Assembly (NCBI GenBank): GCA_030145015.1
Contig: JAQYWI010000057.1
Coordinates: 1-26,850, forward strand
Direction of reading: 5' to 3'
Source: Desulfobacterales bacterium
GTDB taxonomy: Bacteria; Desulfobacterota; Desulfobacteria; Desulfobacterales; JAHEIW01
DNA: 26,850 nucleotides
Made by a program: the position numbers and the translations under genes. Shown piece by piece: positions 11,238 through 19,300 of the stretch; the stretch's first letter is position 1, and each line of letters opens with the position of its first letter. The notes under the pieces are model-generated. The model saw only the letters and a program-made list of their open reading frames with translations. It had not been told where the DNA came from and searched no databases.

Positions 11238-12827
11238 CTATCCTTTTTTCTGATGGCAAGCGACACAATTGGTTGCCACCGGTTTTTCAATGTTCATCGC
11301 CTCGTGGCATTCCATACACTGGCGATGGTAAGCCGCCATGAGTCCCGGCTTGAACGGATCCCTCTCATCGAAGGGCCGGCCGTGGCAACTGGCGCAACCG
11401 GGCGGCTTTTTGGCCGCCGGGCTATTATGATGGCAGCCCTGACAGAGCGTGTTTTCGTCTCGATGAAAATAGCGGGCCAGTTTGTTATCTTTAATGTTGC
11501 CGGACAACGTCTGGACAATTTTGCGATGCGGCAGCTTTACCGGCCCGTATTGGTTCATCAAGGTCTTCATCTCGACATTTTCCGGTATATCCGACTCGGC
11601 AAACGTATGGGTTACGGGGTTGCGGGAATCAAGTATCCCGGCAACCAGATCTTTCTCTTCGGTATTTTGAATGCGCTCGGCAACCCGGGTCACATCCCCC
11701 ATATGACAGGCCTGACAGGCATCGGGATCCTGCTGTCGCGCCCTGGCAATACCGGCATGACAGCCGGCACATTTGGGGTCACGCTGGCTCAAATCATGGC
11801 AGCCCAAACAGCTCATATCTACATTGAGACGGTGCATTGACGCTTCAAGCGTAACCTGATCGCCTTCTTTAGTGCCCTGCAGCGTATGGCATTGGACACA
11901 GGCGTTTAAATTGGCGTGATGGCAAACCCGGCAGGTATCATTATAATTTTCATGGGCCTTGTGATTGAATGGTACCAGGTTCATGCGGGTCGCCGGGTTT
12001 GAATTCTTGATTCCGGACTTGGTGGTGCGCACAAAGACCATATCCGGCTGGTTGCGCTTCATGCGGGGTACCACTTCAAGTTTTTCAACCAGCTTTTGCT
12101 GGGCAGGGTCGTGACAGCCGCCGCAGGTAATCGGACCGGCATCATCGAATTTGGCCAGGGTTTTGCTATGACAGTCAATGCAGGCCAGATGCGACGCCAG
12201 CTGTAATGAAATCCGGTTTTCTTCGGTGACGTCTTTATGGCAATAGCGGCAGGTGCCCTCTTTGCCCTCGGCATGAAATAGCTTTTTGGTGACTTCATTG
12301 AACTCGTGATGGCAGCGCTCACATTTTTTGTCTTGCGCTTTGGAATGCCTGTAATGTAAGGATCTGTCCATGCCGATCGGTTGCCATATGGAAACAAGAT
12401 CCGGTCTGTCCTTATGGCACTCACCGCAAACCACCGGACCGCTTTTTTGCCCGGCGGCAGCTGTTTCCTGGTGGCAGGCAACACAATTGGCATGGTAATT
12501 ATCCATCACTTCCTGTTTGGCGGTGTTCTTAAGCCGCCTAAATTTGGGGACCAGACGATTATTCTCAACCAAATGACAGGCGCTGCAGTCCTTGTTTTGG
12601 GTTGCCAGTGCTTCGGTGTGCTTCTGGTGAAGAAATGTCACCGGCGGCCGTTCCAGCCTGCCAAATGCCTGCATGGCATCAATGCGAATGATGTCTGCCC
12701 GTTTTTGAGTCGCAGATTCAGATGGTCCCTTGGCCCCGTAAATTCCGGTAGCGGTCAGGCAGATTGAAACCGTAAGAACAATAAGTTTGATTCCAGTCCA
12801 GCTTAGCCGTGTTTTTGCCTTCTTCAT
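11238..12827 (-). CDS. hmcA: HmcA: secreted 16-haem high-molecular-weight cytochrome c
   Basis: 529 residues from the ATG at 12825-12827. A signal peptide (KLIVLTVSICLTATGIYGA) precedes exactly 16 CXXCH motifs, in order CSACH, CVACH, CGECH, CERCH, CRYCH, CIDCH, CGGCH, CRVCH, CVQCH, CLGCH, CAGCH, CQACH, CQGCH, CASCH, CMECH, CVACH. Sixteen haems is the hallmark of HmcA, the periplasmic electron-accepting cytochrome of the Hmc complex, which takes electrons from type I cytochrome c3 and hydrogenases. The frame stays open 11 codons upstream to a TTG, but that start lacks a good ribosome site, whereas AAGGAAG precedes the ATG. It is second in the operon after rrf2. Confidence 0.96.
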   Translation of the reverse strand: MKKAKTRLSWTGIKLIVLTVSICLTATGIYGAKGPSESATQKRADIIRIDAMQAFGRLERPPVTFLHQKHTEALATQNKDCSACHLVENNRLVPKFRRLKNTAKQEVMDNYHANCVACHQETAAAGQKSGPVVCGECHKDRPDLVSIWQPIGMDRSLHYRHSKAQDKKCERCHHEFNEVTKKLFHAEGKEGTCRYCHKDVTEENRISLQLASHLACIDCHSKTLAKFDDAGPITCGGCHDPAQQKLVEKLEVVPRMKRNQPDMVFVRTTKSGIKNSNPATRMNLVPFNHKAHENYNDTCRVCHHANLNACVQCHTLQGTKEGDQVTLEASMHRLNVDMSCLGCHDLSQRDPKCAGCHAGIARARQQDPDACQACHMGDVTRVAERIQNTEEKDLVAGILDSRNPVTHTFAESDIPENVEMKTLMNQYGPVKLPHRKIVQTLSGNIKDNKLARYFHRDENTLCQGCHHNSPAAKKPPGCASCHGRPFDERDPFKPGLMAAYHRQCMECHEAMNIEKPVATNCVACHQKKG

Positions 12828-12888
12828 ATTCTGCTTCCTTGTGTTCCTTGTATGCAACAATTGTTTAAATGCGGATCTCTATATTTTT

Positions 12889-13320
12889 TCACCGACAATT
12901 CACATCTGCTTTTTCGTTTTCGAGGAGATCGATAATGGTGGTTTCATCATAAACACTGAAAATCGCATCTTTTATCCGGCTCCACATGGGGAAAAATGCG
13001 CAATCCCCTTTAAACGGGCAATTGGTTTCGGGAACCAGCGCCACACAGTCGGTCGGGTCCACAGCGCCTTCCAAAAAACGCATAATGTCTCCCACCGTAA
13101 TTTTCTCGGGAGATCGAATTAAATAGTAACCACCGTAAAAGCCGCGTTTGGAATCCACCAGTCCGCTGCCTTTGAGCTGGTTGAGAATGACTTCCAGGAA
13201 TTTTGCAGGGATGGCCTGCGCTTTGGCAATATCAGAAATTTTCCGGGGACCGCGTCCGTCATGTTTGGCGAGTTCAAATATGGCCCGCAAGGCATATTGA
13301 TTTTTTTTGGTGATCAGCAT
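12889..13320 (-). CDS. rrf2: Rrf2/IscR-family Fe-S transcriptional regulator of the hmc operon
   Basis: 143 residues. An N-terminal winged helix (MLITKKNQYALRAIFELAK, then FLEVILNQLKGSGLVDSKRG and GGYYL) leads to three cysteines, C92, C101 and C107. Their place and spacing resemble the Fe-S ligands of IscR. The Rrf2 family was named after a regulator linked to hmc in Desulfovibrio vulgaris, where rrf genes lie downstream of hmcF. Here the gene is upstream, 61 bases before hmcA on the same strand, so it probably heads the operon and controls itself. Three candidate operators lie just in front of it (13335-13397). Confidence 0.93.
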   Translation of the reverse strand: MLITKKNQYALRAIFELAKHDGRGPRKISDIAKAQAIPAKFLEVILNQLKGSGLVDSKRGFYGGYYLIRSPEKITVGDIMRFLEGAVDPTDCVALVPETNCPFKGDCAFFPMWSRIKDAIFSVYDETTIIDLLENEKADVNCR

Positions 13321-13334
13321 CTGATCGCTTTCTC

Positions 13335-13397
13335 GACTCTTAGAGTCGGGAAGTTTGTCGACTATGATAGTCAGGAAGTTTGTCGACTTTAATAGTC
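13335..13397. promoter_or_regulatory. Three phased GACT-N5-AGTC dyads, putative Rrf2/IscR-type operators
   Basis: GACTCTTAGAGTC (13335-13347), GACTATGATAGTC (13360-13372) and GACTTTAATAGTC (13385-13397) start exactly 25 bases apart. They lie in near-identical 25-base units with a shared GAAGTTTGTC linker between sites. The core matches the GACT-N5-AGTC half-site pair of the IscR type 1 box. The site furthest from the gene covers the -10 element; the other two lie downstream of it in the leader. This layout fits repression, probably by the adjacent Rrf2 protein. Confidence 0.8.
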
Positions 13398-13417
13398 AAG
13401 AAAGAAAACAATGTCAA
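13389..13417 (-). promoter_or_regulatory. Promoter of the rrf2-hmcABCDEF operon
   Basis: A perfect TTGACA (13412-13417, minus strand), a 17-base spacer and TATTAA (13389-13394) precede rrf2. The -10 lies within the third GACT-N5-AGTC dyad. The leader to the rrf2 ATG would be about 60 bases. Confidence 0.65.
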
Positions 13418-13419
13418 AT

Positions 13420-13630
13420 ATTTTTTTACTTATTTGAGAATTTTTATTAATAATAAATTAAATAGGTTATACGATATTACGACATTGTAGGATACAATAA
13501 TATCACGTTGTGGTAGTGCGAAAATAAGTCAAATGGAGGGTAAAGATAAAAACTGAGTGCTGAGGTTTGAGGACTAAGTTGGCATAGCTCACTACGGTCA
13601 TCCAAATTCCGAAATCCAAAATCCAAAATC
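13420..13630. other. Upstream spacer of rrf2, no gene
   Basis: 13420-13545 is very A/T-rich and featureless. From 13550 there are word-like repeats (GTGCTGAGGTTTGAGG, then CCGAAATCCAAAATCCAAAATC at 13607-13630), half of the type of spacer repeat seen elsewhere in the window but without a mirrored arm. No ORF is supported. Confidence 0.6.
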
Positions 13631-13664
13631 AAAAAGGCAGCGCCATTTCCGGCCCCGCCTTTTT
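13631..13664 (-). terminator. Terminator of the small heat-shock gene
   Basis: AAAAAGGC (13631-13638) pairs with GCCTTTTT (13657-13664), with a further GCC/GGC stem inside. On the minus strand it ends in a T-run. It lies 61 bases after the hsp20 stop. Confidence 0.75.
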
Positions 13665-13725
13665 GGGTTTATATCAAATATGGATAAGGATGCACTTTAT
13701 TTTTGCATCCAATCGCTTCTAACGT

Positions 13726-14028
13726 CTAACCAATGGACACTTCATGCGCTCCGTCCATGGGATCTCTGAACGGTATCGTGACTTTCAGAACTCCGTTTTC
13801 ATATTTCGCTGATGCGTCTTTGGCATTAACCGGACAGCAGAAAGCTGCCGTGGTAACGTAGTCATAGTCTTCCCGGGGAGCGTTGAGACTGAAGCTGTCA
13901 TCAAGCATCTTCAGATGGATATCTTCTTTTTTAACACCCGGTATGCAAATTTCCAGATTTAAGAGCTTGCGGTCATCATCCACATATGAACACACATCTG
14001 CGGCCATCTTAAAATTTTCTTCTGCCAT
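13726..14028 (-). CDS. Small Hsp20/alpha-crystallin-fold protein
   Basis: 100 residues, almost entirely one alpha-crystallin domain. Visible pieces are [22 protein letters not shown] near the start, then [15 protein letters not shown], the usual A-x-y-x-N-G-V-L-x-V/I-P core. Such proteins are ATP-independent holdases in the cytoplasm. The N-terminal arm is very short and there is no I-x-I tail, so higher oligomers are less likely. An adjacent CC pair (AAFCCPV) is unusual. The ATG at 14026-14028 is chosen because GGGAGGTGAT sits ideally before it; the frame's upstream GTG is part of that ribosome site. It is divergent from coaE. Confidence 0.85.
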   Translation of the reverse strand: MAEENFKMAADVCSYVDDDRKLLNLEICIPGVKKEDIHLKMLDDSFSLNAPREDYDYVTTAAFCCPVNAKDASAKYENGVLKVTIPFRDPMDGAHEVSIG

Positions 14029-14057
14029 AGGAATCACCTCCCTTGATCCACCGCAAA

Positions 14058-14092
14058 GACGATTAACGTCTCTAAAGTTCTATTAGATTATA
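14058..14092 (-). promoter_or_regulatory. Possible -10 element and leader dyad of the small heat-shock gene
   Basis: A perfect TATAAT lies at 14087-14092 on the minus strand, without a convincing -35 box 17 bases upstream. A GACG-ATTAA-CGTC dyad at 14058-14070 falls in the presumed leader. No sigma32-type CTTGAA/CCCCAT pair was seen. Confidence 0.35.
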
Positions 14093-14238
14093 ACAAATAA
14101 GTTGAATTCATCAGGGCAAAGCCCTTACCATTCAGTCCAAGATAAGGTTGTTCAACACCTAAACTATAGTAATGCACGACAGGTCAAAAGCAAGGGCCGG
14201 CAGCTAGCCGGGATTCAATGCCGATTGATAGATCAGTA

Positions 14239-14265
14239 TTGACAAAACAGCCGGTGTTCTATTAT
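14239..14265 (+). promoter_or_regulatory. Candidate coaE promoter
   Basis: TTGACA (14239-14244) and TATTAT (14260-14265) lie upstream of the coaE start, but the 15-base spacing is shorter than ideal. Confidence 0.3.
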
Positions 14266-14311
14266 GGCTGCATATAATTGGCCGGCAACGCCATTTACAA
14301 GGAGGTCTTTC

Positions 14312-14917
14312 GTGCAGGTTATCGGGCTGACAGGCGGAATCGCATCCGGAAAATCAACGGTATCACGTATCCTTAAAAATGCCGGCGCTGTTATCATTGA
14401 TGCCGACCGGATTGCCCGGGATGTGGTCAAAAAAGGTCTGCCGGCTTACCAGGAAATCATAGACGCCTTTGGTGAAAACGTTCTGTCGCCGGACGGTGCG
14501 ATCGACCGCACTGTACTTGGCGATATTATTTTTAATGACCCTCAGAAAAAACAACTGCTCAACCGTATTGTACACCCGTATGTAAGCAAAGAAACAAATC
14601 TCCAGCTGAAACACATCGAAAAAACCCATCCGAATACAATTGTCATTCTGGACATACCGCTGCTGATGGAAGCTCAAATGCACAGGGATCTTTCTGAAGT
14701 TATCGTCGTTTATGTGCCCGAGCATACCCAGATTAAGCGACTGATGCGCAGGGATGGCATCTCGGAAGCCGATGCCCGGGCCCGGGTCCGCTCCCAGATG
14801 CCGATCGAGGAAAAAAAAGACCTGGCCACCATTGTAATCGACAATTCAGGCACCAGGGAAAATACCCGCAAACAAACCCTTGAAATATTCCAACGCTTCA
14901 AGAAGCAAACACAGTGA
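14312..14917 (+). CDS. coaE: Dephospho-CoA kinase
   Basis: 201 residues, near the usual CoaE length. It catalyses the last step of coenzyme A synthesis, ATP-dependent 3'-phosphorylation of dephospho-CoA. The P-loop is GLTGGIASGKSTV at the N-terminus, followed by IIDADRIARDVV, RIVHPYV and the DIPLLMEAQMH lid region. Translation is assigned to the GTG at 14312-14314 because AAGGAGG lies just upstream and the P-loop then begins at residue 5, as normal. The frame stays open 48 bases further upstream to an ATG without a ribosome site. It stands alone, divergent from hsp20. Confidence 0.94.
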   Translation: MQVIGLTGGIASGKSTVSRILKNAGAVIIDADRIARDVVKKGLPAYQEIIDAFGENVLSPDGAIDRTVLGDIIFNDPQKKQLLNRIVHPYVSKETNLQLKHIEKTHPNTIVILDIPLLMEAQMHRDLSEVIVVYVPEHTQIKRLMRRDGISEADARARVRSQMPIEEKKDLATIVIDNSGTRENTRKQTLEIFQRFKKQTQ

Positions 14918-15347
14918 AGATCAGCCAAATTCGATTCGACTGAGCTCGTCGCAGGCCCAATGCCATAATCAAATTGACTGAGAAGAAAATAAGTCTTAAA
15001 TTCTCTAAGATTTTACTGCCGATTTCGAATAAGCTACCGAGTGTTATGCCTAACAAAAATGTTACAAAAGTCGTAATAACTCTGGTTTCAGCGTTCGGGT
15101 GTCGGGCAAAATAGCTCGTAGCTGATAGCTCATAGGCTGGGAAGCTGGGAAGCTTGGAGGCTATGAGGCTGAAAGGCTCGCAAATAATTCAGCTTTCCAG
15201 CTTCCTGGCCTTCCAGCTTCCCAGCCTTATAGTGTCCTAGCCTATCCGCACATTTTTGAACCATGACACCTGAAACCTAAAATAAGACCGTGTTTTGTAA
15301 ATTAGCTGCGGGACACAACACTAGGCCGGAAAGGATAAAAACATATT
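14918..15347. other. 430-base spacer between coaE and pntAA, no gene
   Basis: The first 195 bases have no recognisable feature. A word-repeat palindrome occupies 15114-15244. A copy of the GACACCTGAAACCT word lies at 15265-15278. AAAGGA at about 15331 may serve as the pntAA ribosome site. No convincing promoter was seen. Confidence 0.6.
15114..15244. repeat. Intergenic word-repeat palindrome (GGCTGGGAAGCTGG family)
   Basis: The left arm repeats AGCTGATAGCTCATAGGCTGG, GAAGCTGGGAAGCTTGGAGG and similar words; the right arm is their inverse. AGGCTGGGAAGCTGG (15134-15148) is perfectly complementary to 15213-15227. Imperfect pairing extends on both sides. Confidence 0.85.
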
Positions 15348-16484
15348 ATGAATATTGGCGTGCCCAAAGAAGTTCATCCGAGCGAAACCCGTGTGGCGCT
15401 GATTCCCGAACATATTGCCAGGCTGGTGAAAATGGGAGCGCATATTACGGTTGAAACCGGAATAGGACAAACATTAAACATCTCCGACGAAGATTACGCG
15501 ACAGCGGGGGCTTCTTTGGAAGCAGACCGAAGTAATTTGTTCCAGGCTGCGGATGTGGTCTTGCGCATCCGCAAACCAACGCTTGAAGAAGTCGCCTTGC
15601 TCAAAGAAGAGAGCATCTATGTGAGTTTGTTGGACCCCTTTAACGAACGGGAGTTAATTGAAGCCTTGAAAAATAAGCGCGTCGCTTCAATCAGCATGGA
15701 GATGATTCCGCGCATCACCCGGGCACAGAAAATGGACGTGCTCAGCTCACAATCAAATTTAGCCGGATATGTGGCGGTGATTATCGCCGCCGAACGCCTG
15801 GATAAAATATTCCCGATGATGATGACACCGGCAGGTACAATATCGCCTGCCAGAGTTTTTGTCATCGGCGTCGGGATTGCAGGCCTGCAAGCCATAGCGA
15901 CTGCAAAACGGCTGGGCGCCAGGGTTGATGCCTTTGACACCCGACCGGTAGTCGAGGAACAGGTAAAATCTTTGGGGGCACGCTTTGTAAAGGTAGATCT
16001 GGGAGAAACCGGCCAGACAAAAGATGGATACGCCAAAGCGTTGACCGACGAACAATTGCAAAAACAACGGGAGGAGATGGCTAAAGTTTGTGCAGCTTCC
16101 GATGTTGTGATCACAGCCGCCCAGGTATTCGGCAGGCAGGCACCCTTGATTATCACAGAAGATATGATCCGGGGCATGTCGAAGGGATCGGTGCTGGTAG
16201 ACCTGGCCGTAGAAAACGGCGGCAATGTCGCCGGTTCGCAACCGGGTCAGGAAGTTGACGTCAATGGCGTTCACATCGTCGGTCTGGCCAACCTGCCTGG
16301 AGAAGTGGCGGTTAATGCCAGCCAGATGTTTTCTGCCAATCTGTTCGCTCTGGTTGAAGCCTTTTGGAATGAAGAAGAAAAGCGCTTCAGGCTTGATTTT
16401 GAAGACGAAATCATTAAGGGGTGTGTCATCACCTATAAGGGTGAATTTATAAATGAGATTATTCGGAAACTTTATCAGAAGTGA
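15348..16484 (+). CDS. pntAA: Proton-translocating NAD(P) transhydrogenase, alpha subunit part 1 (NAD-binding domain I)
   Basis: 378 residues, the length of the split-type alpha-1 subunit. It carries domain I, which binds NAD(H) in the cytoplasm. It starts MNIGVPKEVHPSETRVALIP, the family hallmark. The Rossmann motif GVGIAGLQAIATAKRLGA (about residues 173-190) leads to the acidic DAFDTRP. Other family pieces are SSQSNLAGYVAVI and DLAVENGGNVAGS. With pntAB and pntB it couples hydride transfer between NADH and NADP+ to proton flow. It is separated from pntAB by 191 bases that hold a word-repeat palindrome, unusual spacing for one operon. Confidence 0.95.
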   Translation: MNIGVPKEVHPSETRVALIPEHIARLVKMGAHITVETGIGQTLNISDEDYATAGASLEADRSNLFQAADVVLRIRKPTLEEVALLKEESIYVSLLDPFNERELIEALKNKRVASISMEMIPRITRAQKMDVLSSQSNLAGYVAVIIAAERLDKIFPMMMTPAGTISPARVFVIGVGIAGLQAIATAKRLGARVDAFDTRPVVEEQVKSLGARFVKVDLGETGQTKDGYAKALTDEQLQKQREEMAKVCAASDVVITAAQVFGRQAPLIITEDMIRGMSKGSVLVDLAVENGGNVAGSQPGQEVDVNGVHIVGLANLPGEVAVNASQMFSANLFALVEAFWNEEEKRFRLDFEDEIIKGCVITYKGEFINEIIRKLYQK

Positions 16485-16500
16485 GTCAAAAGATAGCCAA

Positions 16501-16592
16501 TGGAGTGTTGGAGTATTGGAGTAATGGAGTAATGGGAAAAGGAGACCGATCTTCAGAGTTTCAAGAATCTTCCAACACTCCAGTACTCCATA
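16501..16592. repeat. Intergenic word-repeat palindrome (TGGAGTATTGGAGT family) inside the pnt operon
   Basis: Left arm: TGGAGTGTTGGAGTATTGG and GAGTAATGGAGTAATGG. Right arm: TCCAACACTCCAGTACTCCA. TGGAGTGTTGGA (16501-16512) is the exact inverse of 16571-16582. It lies between pntAA and pntAB. Confidence 0.85.
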
Positions 16593-16675
16593 GAGAAAGT
16601 CACTTCGAAACTTACTTTTATGTAGCGTTAATCACCAAAAAATATCTACCTCAACCGCTTGAAGGAGATGATACC

Positions 16676-16966
16676 ATGTCCATCGGTCTTTTAATCTTTG
16701 TATTCGTGCTGGCTATTTTTCTCGGGGTGGAGCTGATTACTAAGGTGCCGTCGCAATTGCACACCCCTTTGATGTCGGGAACCAATGCCATTTCCGGTAT
16801 CACAATCGTTGGCGCCCTTACGGCTGCCGGAACCGGTGCGGACACGGTTGCTTCCATAGTCGGTACGATTGCACTCATTCTGGCAACCATCAACGTGGTC
16901 GGAGGATACCTGGTTACCAATCGAATGCTGGCGATGTTTAAACGCAAAGACGAGGAGCAGAAATGA
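16676..16966 (+). CDS. pntAB: NAD(P) transhydrogenase, alpha subunit part 2 (membrane domain)
   Basis: 96 residues with three hydrophobic spans and the conserved PSQLHTPLMSGTNAISGI segment of transhydrogenase domain II, here a separate small subunit. The frame is open back to 16481, but the ATG at 16676 follows GAAGGAGATG and gives the family length; the upstream part is translated word-repeat. Its last four bases overlap the pntB start (ATGA), so the two are translationally coupled. It ends in a short charged tail, FKRKDEEQK. Confidence 0.94.
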   Translation: MSIGLLIFVFVLAIFLGVELITKVPSQLHTPLMSGTNAISGITIVGALTAAGTGADTVASIVGTIALILATINVVGGYLVTNRMLAMFKRKDEEQK

Positions 16967-18351
16967 CGGATTATATCGAAATTCTTATTGATCTCGGATA
17001 CATCGTTGCTTCTATTCTCTTCATTATCGGAATCAAAATGCTCGGCAGACCGGAACGTGCCCAACGGGGCAACCTGGTTTCTGCTCTGGGCATGCTGATT
17101 GCCGTTGCCTCGGCGCTGTTTGAATGCTGCCTGTCGTTCTCATTGGTGATTGCCGGTATGGTTGTCGGCGCGGCGATCGGTGTGATTGCCGCTCGCACCG
17201 TTAAAATGACATCCATGCCGCAAATGGTGGCCGTCTTAAACGGTTTTGGAGGGCTGGCCAGCTTGCTGGTGGGCTGGGAAAATTATCACAGCGCACCCGA
17301 TAGTAATCTTTTTATTACGATCGCCACGCTGCTGGCCGTTCTGATTGGCGGTGTTGCTTTTTCTGGAAGCGTGATTGCCTACGGGAAACTGTCAGAAAGA
17401 CTGTCGGGCAAACCGATTTTTTTTCACGGTCAACAAATCGTCAACGCAACCCTTATTGTTGCTATTTTATTGTGCGGGGCCATCTTTGCATATAATCCGG
17501 CGACCCCGTTTTCTTATGTGATTTTCATTGTCATCATTTGCCTGGCGCTGGTTCTGGGGGTCCTGGGGGTCATCCCGATCGGCGGCGCCGACATGCCGGT
17601 GGTGATTGCCCTGCTAAACAGCTACTCCGGTCTGGCCGCCAGTGCCGCCGGTTTTATAATTCTCAACAATGTTCTCATCGTTGCCGGGGCACTGGTGGGC
17701 GCCAGTGGTCTTATTTTAACCGCTATCATGTGCAAAGCCATGAACCGTTCCCTTGCCAATGTCCTCTTTGGCGGATTGCAGGCCGCCGTCAGCAAAGAAG
17801 GCGGCGGAGAAGTTCAAGGAGAACCGCATCCGATCAGCCCGGAAGATGCCTATTATATCCTTGAAGCCGCACGATCCGTGGTTTTTGTTCCGGGTTATGG
17901 CATGGCCGTGGCCCAGGCGCAACATGCGGTCCGGGAGCTTGGCGACATTCTGGAAGACAACGGTGCCGAGGTTCGTTATGCGATTCACCCGGTGGCCGGT
18001 CGAATGCCGGGACACATGAATGTTCTGCTTGCCGAAGCCAATGTTCTTTACGAGCAACTGGCGGAAATGGATAGTGTCAATCCGATAATGGAATCCATTG
18101 ATGTTTGTGTCGTCATCGGCGCCAACGATGTTGTCAACCCGGCTGCCAGAGAAATGGCTTCGAGCCCGATTTACGGAATGCCGGTGATCAACGCCGATAT
18201 GGCTAAAACGGTAATCGTACTTAAACGCTCTATGGCCGCCGGGTTTGCCGGTGTGGACAATCCTCTCTTTGTCAAAGAAAATGCCCGCATGCTCTTCGGC
18301 GATGCCAAAGCTTCACTGCAGCAGTTGGTTGCGGAATTCAAAGAAGCCTGA
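16963..18351 (+). CDS. pntB: NAD(P) transhydrogenase, beta subunit
   Basis: 462 residues. The N-terminal part holds many membrane spans (domain II, proton channel). The C-terminal domain III, from about residue 285, binds NADP(H): VPGYGMAVAQAQ near residue 309, HPVAGRMPGHMNVLLAEA, and GANDVVNPAA near residue 386, all hallmark motifs. Length is normal and no lesion is visible. The start overlaps pntAB by 4 bases. In an anaerobe this complex could supply NADPH for biosynthesis at the expense of the proton gradient, or work in reverse. Confidence 0.96.
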   Translation: MTDYIEILIDLGYIVASILFIIGIKMLGRPERAQRGNLVSALGMLIAVASALFECCLSFSLVIAGMVVGAAIGVIAARTVKMTSMPQMVAVLNGFGGLASLLVGWENYHSAPDSNLFITIATLLAVLIGGVAFSGSVIAYGKLSERLSGKPIFFHGQQIVNATLIVAILLCGAIFAYNPATPFSYVIFIVIICLALVLGVLGVIPIGGADMPVVIALLNSYSGLAASAAGFIILNNVLIVAGALVGASGLILTAIMCKAMNRSLANVLFGGLQAAVSKEGGGEVQGEPHPISPEDAYYILEAARSVVFVPGYGMAVAQAQHAVRELGDILEDNGAEVRYAIHPVAGRMPGHMNVLLAEANVLYEQLAEMDSVNPIMESIDVCVVIGANDVVNPAAREMASSPIYGMPVINADMAKTVIVLKRSMAAGFAGVDNPLFVKENARMLFGDAKASLQQLVAEFKEA

Positions 18352-18373
18352 AAGCCGGTTCCCGGCCGTCACG

Positions 18374-18528
18374 CTTCAGGTTTCAGGTGTCAGGTGTCAG
18401 GTATCAGAGATCAGACGACAGAAGACAGATGGTAAAAACAGGAAGATGTAACACCGCATCTGATCACTCATTTCCGTCCCCCGTCATCTGTTTGCTGACA
18501 CCTGAACACTGACACCCGAAACCTGAGG
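18374..18528. repeat. Intergenic word-repeat palindrome (TCAGGTGTCAGG family)
   Basis: Left arm 18374-18431: TTCAGGTTTCAGGTGTCAGG, GTGTCAGGTATCAGAGATCAG and ACAGAAGACAGATG. Right arm 18484-18527: TCATCTGTTTGCTGACACC and TGAACACTGACACCCGAAACC. The right arm also provides the GAGGA that may act as the sirtuin ribosome site. Confidence 0.85.
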
Positions 18529-18538
18529 ATTTACGACT

Positions 18539-19297
18539 ATGGAAGACAAAATAACACTAATTGCGGATAGAATAAAGCAAGGCGGTAAAAACATTGTATT
18601 TACCGGCGCCGGTATTTCCACCGAAAGCGGGATACCGGATTACAGAAGCCAGGGCGGTATCTGGGACAAATTCCGCCCAGTCTATTTTGACGAATTTATG
18701 AGCTCAAAAGACGCACGAGAAGAGTACTGGCGGCGCTGGAAAGAACTCTACAGTGGTATTACCCGGGCCAAACCGAATGCCGGACATCTGTCGATAGCCA
18801 GGCTTTACCGGATGGGGCTGCTCCAGGCGGTGATCACCCAGAATGTAGACGGGCTGCACCAGGAATCCGGTCTTGCGGATGAAAACGTAATCGAGCTCCA
18901 CGGCAATACCCGGCGCATCCGTTGTATGAGTTGCCGCAAAATCACTTCCACCGAGGAAACCCGAAAGCGACTGGATTCCGGTGATCGGGCTCCGGAATGT
19001 GAATGCGGCGGTTATTTAAAACCGGATACGATTTCATTCGGCCAGGCTATGCCGGTGGTCGAAGTCGAAAAAGCGACTTCCCTTTCGCAAGCATGTGATT
19101 TTTTTCTCGTGGTGGGATCAACGCTGCTGGTTCAGCCGGCGGCGCATATGCCGATTTACGCCAAGCAAAACAGCGCCTTTCTGGCCATCGTCAATCTGTC
19201 GGAAACGCCCTGCGATGATATGTGCGACGTGCTCATTCAGGATAAAGCCGGCGATGTGTTGCAGAGGATAGTCAAAACTGTGGAAGACAGTGGATAA
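18539..19297 (+). CDS. Sirtuin, NAD+-dependent protein deacylase
   Basis: 252 residues with the full Sir2 core. Visible motifs are FTGAGISTESGIPDYRS (residues 21-37), TQNVDGLH (100-107) with catalytic H121 in ELHGN, and a small zinc module C129/C132/C154/C156. FGQAMP, VVGSTLLVQPAA and IVNLSETPCDD follow, all typical. It would remove acyl groups from lysines using NAD+. The short zinc loop and lack of extensions fit a bacterial CobB-like enzyme. The ATG at 18539 follows GAGGA within the repeat arm. It lies 187 bases after pntB on the same strand; co-transcription is possible but unproven. Confidence 0.93.
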   Translation: MEDKITLIADRIKQGGKNIVFTGAGISTESGIPDYRSQGGIWDKFRPVYFDEFMSSKDAREEYWRRWKELYSGITRAKPNAGHLSIARLYRMGLLQAVITQNVDGLHQESGLADENVIELHGNTRRIRCMSCRKITSTEETRKRLDSGDRAPECECGGYLKPDTISFGQAMPVVEVEKATSLSQACDFFLVVGSTLLVQPAAHMPIYAKQNSAFLAIVNLSETPCDDMCDVLIQDKAGDVLQRIVKTVEDSG

Positions 19298-19300
19298 GAG

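Noticed and set aside
16481..16675. Longer pntAB starting at 16481
   Set aside because: The extra 65 codons are translated word-repeat sequence; the ATG at 16676 has a strong ribosome site and gives the normal length.
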